Shown here: positions 11,131-20,732 of the stretch, piece after piece
Position numbering within the stretch: the first letter of the stretch is position 1
How the letters are laid out: each line of letters begins with the position of its first letter
Assembly (NCBI RefSeq): GCF_050003625.1
Contig: NC_134399.1
Coordinates: forward strand, 36,968,671 to 37,032,670
Source: Haematobia irritans
Taxonomy: Eukaryota; Arthropoda; Insecta; Diptera; Muscidae
Direction: 5' to 3'
DNA: 64,000 bases
Translations under genes and position numbers: made by a program
Notes under the pieces: generated by a model
Told to the model about the DNA's origin: nothing
The model's input: only the letters and a program-made list of their open reading frames with translations
Databases searched by the model: none

Positions 11131-11951
11131 AACTTTTTCTACAAACATTTCTTTTAAAGCGCATTCCGAAATCCCCCATCAATTTTTCCACTTTCGATGC
11201 AGTCCTTTTGGACAAGTCCACAAACATTTCCCCTATCGATTTTTTCCACTTCCGATTCAGTCAAAGTCTTAGAAACTACGAAATTAGGCCGTTTTAAGTA
11301 AAAAATTAAGTTTTGAACATTTAAATTTCGCAAAAAAGAAAAGAAAATCAATAAAAAAAAGTAAAAATATTATAATTAAAAAAATTCATCCCCGCTGGCA
11401 TTTGAACTGGAAGTTCTTTTGAAAAGGTTTTGCAAATTACGATAATCTGTAAATTTTTGTTAATTTTTAATGGAAAAAATATATTTATACCAAAATATAT
11501 GTCGAAAATTATAAAATAGAAACGATAAACTTAAACGATAAACGAAACTTAAAAAAAATAGTTTAATAAAACATTGTCGTTGGTGAAATTTGAATCAGCG
11601 TTCTTTATTTTTTCATTCATAATAATAAAGAACGTATAAGGAAGTACTTAGAATGTCATGCCGTGCTGTCGTATAAGGTTCGTATCACAAACATTTGAAG
11701 AGACGTTCTAATGTTGAATGGCGTTTGTGACTGAGTGTGCTAAAGCGTTCTGTTATGGTGCCAACAGAACCAGGTTCAACCCCCAGTGAAGCGAAGAAGG
11801 TTTTCAATTTGTAAAAATTAGATAATAAGTAAATAAAAGTGTAACAAAAAATTTTGAAAAAAATAAAATGTGAAATTGAAAAAAATTGTTTTTTAGTTTT
11901 TTTTTAATAAAAAGTGAAATTGGAAAAAAATTGTTTTTTTTTTTAGGTTTT
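11131..11951. other. AT-rich intergenic DNA with a tRNA-like promoter box
   Basis: No gene is visible. GGTTCAACCCC at about 11772-11782 matches the pol III B box (GGTTCRANYCC). It sits in a locally GC-richer segment (11640-11800) unlike its neighbours, which may be a diverged tRNA-derived repeat. The two related phrases around 11390-11420 and 11580-11620 suggest an internal duplication. Confidence 0.35.
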
Positions 11952-13260
11952 TATACCCTCCACCATAGGATGGGGGTATATTAACTTTGTCATTCCGTTT
12001 GTAACACATCGAAATATTGCTCTAAGACCCCATAATGTATATATATTCTGGGTCTTGGTAAACTTCTGAGTCGATCTAAGCATGTCCGTCCGTCCGTCTG
12101 TTGAAATCACGCTAACTTCCGAACGAAACAAGCTATCGACTTGAAACTTGGCACAAGTAGTTGTTATTGATGTAAGTTGGATGGTATTACAAATGGGCCA
12201 TATCGGTCCACTTTTACGTATAGCCCCCATATAAACGGATCCCCACATTTGGTTTGCGGAGCTCTAACAGAAGAAAATTTCATCCGATCCGGCTGAAATT
12301 TGGTACATGGTGTTAGTATATGGTCTCTACGAACTATGCAAAAATTGGTCAACATCGGTCCATAATTATATATAGCCCCCATATAAACCGATCCCCCGAT
12401 TTGGCTTGCGGTGCCTCTAAGAGTAGCAAATTTCATCCGATCCGGCTGAAATTTGGTACATGGTGTTAGTATATGGTCTCTAACAACTATGCAAAAATTG
12501 GTCCACATCGGTGCATAATTATATATAGCCCCCATATAAACCGATCGCCAGATTTGACCTCCGGAGCCTCTTGGAAGACAAAAATTCATCTGATTCAGTT
12601 GATATTTGGTACGTGGTATTAATATATGGCCTCAAACACCCATGCAAAATTTGTTCGAAATCGGTGCATAATTATGTTATATATATCCCCCATATAAACC
12701 GATCCCCAGATTTGACCTCCGGAGCACCTTGGAAGATCAAAATTCAGTCCATAATCATATAAAGCCCCCATATAAACCGATCCCGAGATTTGGTTTTGGA
12801 ACCTCTTGGAGGAGCAAATTTCATCCGAGTCAGTTGAAATTTGGTACATTGTGCTAGTATATGGCCGTTAACAACCATGCCTAAGTAGGTCCATATCGGT
12901 CCACAGTTATATATAGCCCTCAGATAAATCGATCCCCAATCACACAAAAATTGGTCCATATAAAGTTCATAATTGTATATAGCCCCCATATAAGCGACCC
13001 CCATATTTCAATTCTGGCTCCCTACGTACCGTGCAAAAGTCCATATCGATTCGTAATTATTTGTAGACTTACCTACACATATCTTTTTTGTCTAATATAT
13101 ACCACGTATGGACTAACTCACAATTTAGAAAACGATTTAAGATACCGCAACCCAAGTAATTCGATTGTGGATGACGGTCTTCAGTAGAAGTTTCTACGCA
13201 ATCCATGGTGGAGGGTACATAAGGTTCGGCCTGGCCGAACTTACGGCCGTATATACTTGT
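11952..13260 (+). mobile_element. HelA element, copy c: both ends present, no minisatellite
   Basis: This is the most complete HelA copy without the minisatellite. It runs from TATACCCTCCACCATAGGAT at 11952, through the CGTCCGTCCGTC block (about 12088), four or more 152-bp modules (GGTCCATAATTATATATAGC repeats), and the 3' subterminal block CCATGGTGGAGGGTACAT at about 13203. It ends with the hairpin TTCGGCCTGGCCGAA and ATATACTTGT at 13260. T runs lie on both sides (TTTTT before, a long T run after), with no clear longer duplication. Open frames in it come from the module repeat and look non-functional. Confidence 0.85.
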
Positions 13261-13508
13261 TTTTTTTTTAATTTCTTCATCCAAATGAACTTCCAAGACA
13301 CAAATTCTAAAGCAATGCAAAGGATCCAAAAATGGAGTACTTCCGGATCACAGATTGGGGATCCACACTACTTTTTTGGAAGCTCTTTTTTGCTGGGATG
13401 TAGAGCTTCATTTAACCATTGTTTTTTGTTCTTAAGTCGAGAAAGGAGGTCCCTGAAGTTGGGCTTTACTTCAACCGATGGGCTCAATGATGAAAATTTA
13501 CATGCCTA
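13261..13508. other. short unannotated stretch
   Basis: This lies between HelA copy c and a MITE-A copy. A plus frame crosses it (13165-13578), but its ends lie in the two elements and it has no recognised content. Confidence 0.3.
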
Positions 13509-14632
13509 CACAGAAAAAACGACCCCAAAAATATTTCCTATTAAAAAGTTAGTTGAAGCTGAAAATTTTTTCAATTAATTGATACAATTAATTTTTAAAT
13601 CAAACTGAGAAGACTAACGGTACGGTGACACTAGTCAAATATTTCAAAAAAAAAACCAAACACTTTTAGTATTTTACAAAAAAAGACACTCAAGATATTT
13701 CAAAAATACTCGTGGAAAAAATTTTGACATTCGTTTTGGTCAATTATTTGCCTAGAGTGACCGAACCCTAAGTCAGTTAAAATAATTATTGAATTTGTTC
13801 TAATTAAAAACAAAAAAACAAAACTGACTTAATAAATAAATTTTTTAATCGAAATGAAAACACGAAGTCTATTAAGAAAGAGATGGAAAATAGTGACGTC
13901 TTTAATTAAAAAATTAATTGATACAATCATTCAAACTAGGAACACAAAGTTAGTTAAGAAAGTTAGGGACATTTTCGCGGTTTAATGTTGCAATTAAAGG
14001 TGGGTATTAAGTTCGAGTTTAGCCGCTAAAATTGTAATTTTTTCACTAAAGTGAAAACTAAATCAGTAAAAAAGGCATAAAATTATACGTATTTGTTGCA
14101 GATTTCATCATAACTTGATGGGGAATAGCCCAAAGCAAATTTTCACAAAGTTTTTATTCTTTAAAATGGATTATTAAAGAAAAGTAATCGTGAAAAAATG
14201 ACGATTTTAGCGGCTAAACTCGAACTTAATACCCACCTTAAGAATTTAATTTAAAAATCGATGTCAATTGCAAAACTCAACTAACAGTTTAATTGATGTA
14301 ATGAAAAACTTAATTGGAAATGGGATTGACGTTTAAATAAATAATTACTTGAATCAATTAAAAAACGGATTTATTTTTCCAATTTTCTGACATCAATTAC
14401 ATTTTTGATTGAATCAATTGAAAAATTAATTGTTCTTTTACTATCAACATCAATTAAATGTTTAATTGAATCAATTAAAAAATTGAATGAAATTTTCAAA
14501 TCAATTAATATTTAAATCAAATATTTTTGAATACCCGATTAAAATTTTGATTGATACTATCATTGAAGATATTTCAATTAAAAACTTACTTGGATCAATT
14601 AATTTCGTGAATGAATCATAATTTTTTGTGTG
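13509..14632. mobile_element. MITE-A, long copy containing two nested elements
   Basis: It begins CACAGAAAAAAC after TA (13507-13508) and ends TTTTTTGTGTG before TA (14633-14634). The inside is AATTAA-type sequence like the 8363 copy. It is enlarged by a tentative TIR element at 13614-13772 and by MITE-B at 13998-14238. Confidence 0.75.
13998..14238. mobile_element. MITE-B, intact, 241 bp with about 35-bp inverted ends
   Basis: The ends are AGGTGGGTATTAAGTTCGAG and onward, and its exact complement. The inverted arms run through TTTAGCCGCTAAAAT, about 35 bp. TAA lies on each side (ATTAA before, TAAG after), which would fit a 3-bp duplication of the PIF/Harbinger type. That class assignment is only a suggestion. 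A second copy, split by HelA, lies at 55213-58445. Confidence 0.82.
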
Positions 14633-14639
14633 TAGAGAG

Positions 14640-15034
14640 ATTCTGCGAAAAAAGTAAAGTGAAAGAAAATCTGGGCTTATTTTAAAAAAATTTAGCTGAA
14701 ATATATTGCAAGTGGCGACTTTAACTTAATATCTTTTTATCAAATTAAAGATATTTTTCTGAACTTAAATAATTTTTGTTTCTTATTTAATAAAATTTCG
14801 AAATTTTAAGAAACAATTGTGCTTAAATGTCTTTAACATTTTACAAAGCTTACGGTGGACAAGTAAAATTAAAGTCCTACTAAGTTTGGTTTTCGAGTTG
14901 AAAATCTCATTATTTTCGCGGTTAATTTTTAAAAATGATTACATGCAAAAAAATATTTCTTTCCTCCCAAACGAAATTATAGACAAACAACCATTGTTTA
15001 CCAATTGCTTTTTGCTGTAAAGAATTTTGTTTGG
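14640..15034. other. AT-rich intergenic DNA
   Basis: Nothing recognisable. A 67-codon plus frame (14817-15020) has no features that support a gene. Confidence 0.3.
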
Positions 15035-15150
15035 AAGATCAAATTTCACCCGATCCGGTTTAAATTTGATTGTAGATCACATTCTTCAGTAGAACTTCGC
15101 ACGCAATCCATACATAAAATTCGGCCTGGCCGAACTTTCGGACATAATGA
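15035..15150 (+). mobile_element. HelA remnant (3' end only)
   Basis: A degraded piece of the HelA 3' end: a module fragment (ATCAAATTTCACCCGATCCG), then the CAGTAGAA...GCAATCCAT stretch, then ATTCGGCCTGGCCGAAC near 15118-15134. Most of the element is deleted. Confidence 0.6.
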
Positions 15151-15917
15151 TTTTTTTTCTTTGCGTGTGAGGATTTATGACTTCTCCCCTGCCACAAAGA
15201 TTCCCACGATAATGCAAAATTCATTCATTCATTTATTTGTGGATAATTTACAACGACCATTTAAGAAACCCTACATAATACCCAATAAGAATAAATGCAA
15301 AATAAATCGTCAGGAAATTTCATGGATCATTCTCTCAGATATTCCATAAGAGTGACATATATTTAGCCAAAGAAAATCCATGCTATTTGACCGAAGTCAA
15401 GGTCGAAAATGTGACATAGGACTAATCTCCATTCAGGTAAATTTTTCCTAATGGGAAAACTCAACGTCATTGCTTAGTCATTAACTTCGATATCGGTGAC
15501 AAAGAGAAAAAAATAAGGGAAATTTTCTTATTGAATTTTATAAACAGTAAATTATCCTATTACCAAGTAGGTAATAGGATAACTTACTGTTTATGGGAAG
15601 ACAAAAACAAACTGAGACATATTGCTAATTAGATAATGTGGGCTCATTAATGGAAATTTAAAATTCAATTACATCGCGTAATCCATGTGACATAATTACA
15701 AATGATAATGGCTCTAAGCCATTTGAAAAGGCAACTCTGTAATCAACATTTATTGAAATTACTGTCAAAAACCCACTTATACAAAATTTATTAGGAACTG
15801 ACGGCTGTATCGGTTAAGAGTCAAGGTTAAAATCGACGTTTCATTTTTTTGTTCAAGTCAAATCGATTTTTGATGTTGCCTAAAATGGACTTTTGATAAT
15901 GACCAAATTCGACTCCA
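15151..15917. other. intergenic DNA with a strong hairpin
   Basis: No gene is evident. The only marked structure is the hairpin at 15540-15594, listed separately. Confidence 0.3.
15540..15594. repeat. long hairpin, 24 of 25 arm bases paired
   Basis: Arms 15541-15564 and 15570-15593 are inverted copies (AAACAGTAAATTATCCTATT on the left) with one mismatch in 24 and a 5-base loop AAGTA. The pairing extends one further base outward. It might be the residue of a small TIR element or a hairpin RNA precursor. No flanking duplication is clear. Confidence 0.8.
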
Positions 15918-15993
15918 CACAGAAAAAAATATTGCCAAAATATTTTCAATTAAAAAGATGATTGAAGTTGAAAACGTAATCAATTAAAAAACC

Positions 15994-17988
15994 AGTAAGG
16001 AAAGTCTAAAGTCGGGCAGGGCCGACTATATTATACCCTGCACCACTTTGTAAATCTAAATTTTCGATACCATATCACATCCGTCAAATGTGTTGGGGGC
16101 TATATATAAAGGTTTGTCCCAAATACATACATTTAAATATCACTCGATCTGGAAGAATTTGATAGACTTCCACAAAATCTATAGACTCAAAATTTAAGTC
16201 GGCTAATGCACTAGGGTGGAACACAATGTTAGTAAAAAAATATGGGAAACGTTTAAATCTGAAGCAATTTTAAGGAAACTTCGAAAAAGTTTATTTATGA
16301 TTTATCGCTCGATATATATGCATTAGAAGTTTAGGAAAATTAGAGTCATTTTTGCAACTTTTCGACTAAGCAGTGGCGATTTTACAAGGAAAATGTTGGT
16401 ATTTTGACCATTTTTGTCGAAATCAGAAAAACATATATATGGGAGCTATATCTAAATCTGAACCGATTTCAACCAAATTTGGCACGCATAGCTACAATGC
16501 TAATTCTACTCCCTGTGCAAAATTTCAACTAAATCGGAGTTAAAAATTGGCCTCTGTGGTCATATGAGTGTAAATCGGGCGAAAACTTTATATGGGAGAT
16601 ATATCCAAATCTGAACCGATTTGGCTGATATTTTGCAAGTTTTTCGAGACTCATAAAATATTCGGATGTACGGAATTTGAGGAAGATCGGTTGATATACA
16701 CGCCAATTATGACCAGATCGGTGAAAAATATATATGGCAACTATATCGAAATCTGAACCGATTTTTTCCAAAATCAATAGGGATCGTCTTTGAGCCGAAA
16801 CAGGACCCTATACCAAATTTTAGGACAATCGGACTAAAACTGCGAGCTGTACTTTGCACACAAAAATACATCAACAGACAGACAGACGACAGACAGACGG
16901 ACATCGCTAAATCGACTCAGAATTTAATTCTAAGACGATCGGTATACTAAACGATGGGTCTCAGACTTTTCCTTCTTGGCGTTACATACAAATGCACAAA
17001 CTTATTATACCCTGTACCACAGTAGTGGTGAAGGGTATAAATATGGGAAACATTTAAATCTGAAGCAATTTTAAGGAAACTTCGCAAAAGTTTATTTATG
17101 ATTTGTCGCTCGATATATATGTATTAGAAGTTTAGGAAAATTAGAGTAATTTTTACAACTTTTCGACTAAGCAGTGGCGATTGTGCAAGGAAAATGTTGG
17201 CATTTTGACAATTTTTGTCGAAATCAGAAAAACATATATATGGGAGCTATATCTAAATCTGAACCGATTTCAACCAAATTTGGCACGCATAGCCACAATA
17301 CTAATTCTACTCCCTGTGCAAAATTTCAACTAAATCGGGCAAAAAATTGGCCTCTGTGGTCATATGAGTATAAATCGGGCGAAAGCTATATATCGGAGCT
17401 ATATATAAATCTGAACCGATTTCATCCAAATTTGGCACGCATAGCTACAATGGCAATTCTACTCCCTGTGTAAAATTTCAATTAAATCGGAGTAAAAGAT
17501 TGGCCACTGTGGCCATATTAGTGTAAATCGGGCGAACGATATATATGGGAGCTATATCTAAATCTGAACCGATTTCAATAAAATTTGGCACACTTGACTA
17601 TAGTACTAATTGTTTTTCTTGTGCAAAATTTTAAGCAAATGAGGGCAAAATTCTGGCTTCTGGGGCCATATAAGTCCATATCGGGCGAAATATATATATG
17701 AGAGCTATATCTAAATCTGAACCGATTTCTCCTAAAATCAATAGGGATCTATTCTGAGCCACAACACATACTTGTGCCAAATTTGAAGTCGATTGGACTG
17801 AAACTGCGACCTAGACTTTGATTACAAAAATGTGTTCACGGACAGACGGACATCGCTATATCGACTCAAAAGCCCACCCTGAGCATTTTTGCCAAAGACA
17901 CCATGTGTCTATCTCGTCGCCTTCTGGGTGTTGCAAACATATGCACTAACTTATAATACCCTGTTCCACAGTGTGGCGCAGGGTATAA
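15994..17988 (-). mobile_element. HelB element, head-to-tail partial dimer
   Basis: HelB has the same design as HelA with a different sequence. The left end AGTAAGGAAAGTCTAAAGTC is followed by the hairpin GTCGGGCAGGGCCGAC and then ATTATACCCTGCACCAC. The other end is GTGTGGCGCAGGGTATAA. Internal modules repeat GGGAGCTATATCTAAATCTG. An end-like motif (CACAGTAGTGGTGAAGGGTA) at about 17018-17037 is followed at once by a second run of the module. The segments beginning at 16230 and 17041 match closely for several hundred bases (period about 811). So two units are fused. Confidence 0.75.
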
Positions 17989-18370
17989 TTAATTGATACA
18001 ATTTATGAATTAAACAAATTAAAAAGTCAATCAAGAAAATGATTAAACATTTTTACATTTTCAGTTACAATATGAATTGATAATTAAAATAATTAAATAA
18101 AAATCCCATCAAAACATATATAATTGAAAGTTTCGTTAATTATAATCGTCTTCATAAATATATTTGTACTTTTAATTTAGGGGTTTGGTGAAAACCCCGA
18201 ACATAGTACTCACCTTTAGATGAAAAAAATTTCTTGTTATTTTACATGAGTTTTTAGTTTCTCATGAATTTCCCGATTACAATTATATTTGGATTTGGAT
18301 ATTTTATATTTCTAATTAATTTTGTGATTCAAACTATCATTTGCGTGATTGAAGAAGTTTCAATTTAAAA

Positions 18371-20218
18371 ACAAGTATAAACGGCCGTAAGTTCGGCCAG
18401 GCCGAAGCAATATACCCTCCACCACGGATTGCGTAGAAACTTCTACTGAAGACTGTCATCCACAATCGAATTACTTGGTTTGCGGTAACACTTCCTAACA
18501 CCGTCTTCTAAATTCCAAGGTAGTCCATACGGGATATATATTAAACTAAAAAATGCCGATTAAATTCGTATATAATTGAGTTTGACAAAATTTTCTATAG
18601 AAATAAAATTTTGACAAAATTTTTCTACAGAAATAAAATTTTGACAAAATGTTCTATAGAAATAAAATTTTGACAAAATTTTCTATAGAAATAAAAATTT
18701 TGACAAAATTTTCTATAGAAATAAAATTTTGACAAAATTTTCTATAGAAATAAAATTTTGACAAAATTTTCTATAGAAATAAAATTTTGACCAAATGTTC
18801 TATAGAAATAAAATTTTGACAAAATTTTCTATAGAAATAAAAATTTTGACAAAATTTTCTATAGAAATAAAATTTTGACAAAATTTTCTATAGAAATAAA
18901 ATGTTGACAACATTTTCTATAGAAATAAAATTTTGATAAAATGTTCTATAGAAAAAAAATTGATAAAATTTTCTATAGAAATAAAAATTTTGACAAAATT
19001 TTCTACAGAAATAAAATTGTGACAAAATTTTTCTATAGAAATAAAATGTTGACAAAATTTTCTATAGAAATAAAATTTTGACAACATTTTCAATAGAAAT
19101 AAAATTTTGATAGATTATTTTTAGCTCGAGTGGCAACTATGATTATAAATCGATATGGAAAAAATTTTGTGTGATTGGGGATCGGCTATATATAACTATA
19201 GACCTATATGGACCAATTTTGGGCATGGTTATTAGCGGCCACATACTAACACCACGTTCCAAATTTCAATTTTGTTCCTCCAAGAGGCTCCGGAGGACAA
19301 ATCTGAGGATCGGTTTATATGGGGGCTATATATAATTATGGACCGATATGGACCAATTCGTGCATGGCATATACTAATACCATGTACCAAATTTAAACCG
19401 GATCGGATGAATTTTGCTTCTCTAAGAGGCCCCGGATTTATATGGGGTCTATATATAATAATAGACCGATATGGACCACTTCTTGTGTGTTTGTTAGAGA
19501 CGACATACTAACATCACGTTCCAAATTTCAAACGGATTGGATGAATTTTGCTCCTCCAAGAGGTTCCGGAGGTCAAATCTGGGGATCGGTTTATATGGGG
19601 GCTATATATAATTATGGACCGATATGTACCAAATCGTGCATGGTTGTTAGCGACCATATACTTACACCACGTACCAAATTTCAACGGGATCGAATGAATT
19701 TTGCTCCTGCAAGAGGCTCCGGAGGTCACATCTGGAGATCGGTTTATATGGGGGCTATATATAATTATGGACCGATATGGACCAATTTTTGCATGATTGT
19801 TACAGACCATATACTAATACCATGTACCAAAATTTCAGCAGGATCGGATGAAATTTGCTTCTCTTAGAGCTCCGGAAGCCAAATCTGGGGACCGTTTTAT
19901 ATGTTATAGCCCCCATATAAACCGATGGTATAGCCCCATATAAAAATGGACCTATATGGCCCATTTGCAATACCATCCGACCTACATCAATAACAACTAC
20001 TTGTACCAAGTTTCAAGTCGATAGCATGTTTCGTTCGGAAGTTAGCGTGATTTCAACAGACGGACGGACGGACGCACGGACGGACATGCTTAGATCGACT
20101 CAGAAGTTCACCACGACCCAGAATATATATAACTTATGGGGTCTTAGAGCAATATTTCGATGTCTAACAAACGGAATGACAAAGTTAATATACCCCCCAC
20201 CCTATGGCGGAGGGTATA
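18371..20218 (-). mobile_element. HelA element, copy d: both ends and minisatellite present
   Basis: From the left: ACAAGTATAAACGGCCGTAA, the hairpin GTTCGGCCAGGCCGAA, TACCCTCCACCACGG, a unique stretch to 18583, the 29-bp minisatellite (18584-19115), four 152-bp modules, a (GGAC)n block at 20061-20090, and the end CCCTATGGCGGAGGGTATA at 20218. It sits precisely between AAAA and ATTAAATGG of MITE-A, with no longer duplication. This is insertion at an A/T-rich dinucleotide rather than the staggered cut of cut-and-paste elements. Confidence 0.85.
18584..19115. repeat. 29-bp minisatellite, about 18 units (inside HelA copy d)
   Basis: The same unit as at 10038 in the same orientation relative to HelA (TTCTATAGAAATAAAATTTT). 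The units are close to one another, suggesting recent expansion. Confidence 0.9.
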
Positions 20219-20258
20219 ATTAAATGGTTCAATTAATTTCGTGATTGAATCAGATTTT

Positions 20259-20732
20259 ATTTCATCAAAATTCGATTTTTGAATAAGCGCATAAGCATAA
20301 AGTCGATGAAAAAATATCGTGGAATCGTTTCATAATTGATTTAGGATTTAGCAGCCAAACAAATTCGCAGGCATGTGGTCACTACACAGGAAGAAAAGTA
20401 AAATTTTTTATTAGATAAGATGAACTACAACGTACGAAAACTGAACTAATTGTATGCTATTTCTGGAGATTTCCAAATGCGTTCTTTAAATAACGACAAT
20501 TTAATGACATTTTTGAAATTTTATCTACACCCACTACGAAGGAAAATTTTATAATATTTTAACTAACCGCCACAAAGAAGTAAATATTTTTCGACAAATT
20601 CAAGAAAGTTTAGTAGATGTAGTTAATTCTTTTCAATTGTTGAAGAAAATTTCTTAATAAATATTAAGGAAAAATTTCGATTTCGAAATTATGGTAAAAT
20701 TTAGGAAATTTTAATAAATTCTGAATTATTTT
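20259..20732. other. AT-rich intergenic DNA left of the LINE
   Basis: No recognised feature. CACAGGAAGAAAAG at about 20384, preceded by TA, resembles a MITE-A end, but no partner end is clear. Confidence 0.3.

Larger units (their letters stand above)
15918..20258. mobile_element. MITE-A copy split by HelB and HelA insertions
   Basis: The left end CACAGAAAAAAATATTGCC is at 15918 and MITE-A-type AATTAA sequence reappears at 17989-18368 and 20219-20258 (GGTTCAATTAATTTCGTGATT). HelB (15994-17988) and HelA copy d (18371-20218) sit inside. The right end is not clean and the TA on the left is replaced by CA, so the copy is old. Confidence 0.68.

Noticed and set aside
19442..19867. Frames with repeated GSVYMGAIYNYGPIWTNF-like peptides in HelA modules (also 12164-12589, 34777-35334, 55824-56297)
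   Set aside because: They come from the 152-bp tandem modules of a non-coding element, appear on both strands and break at module differences.
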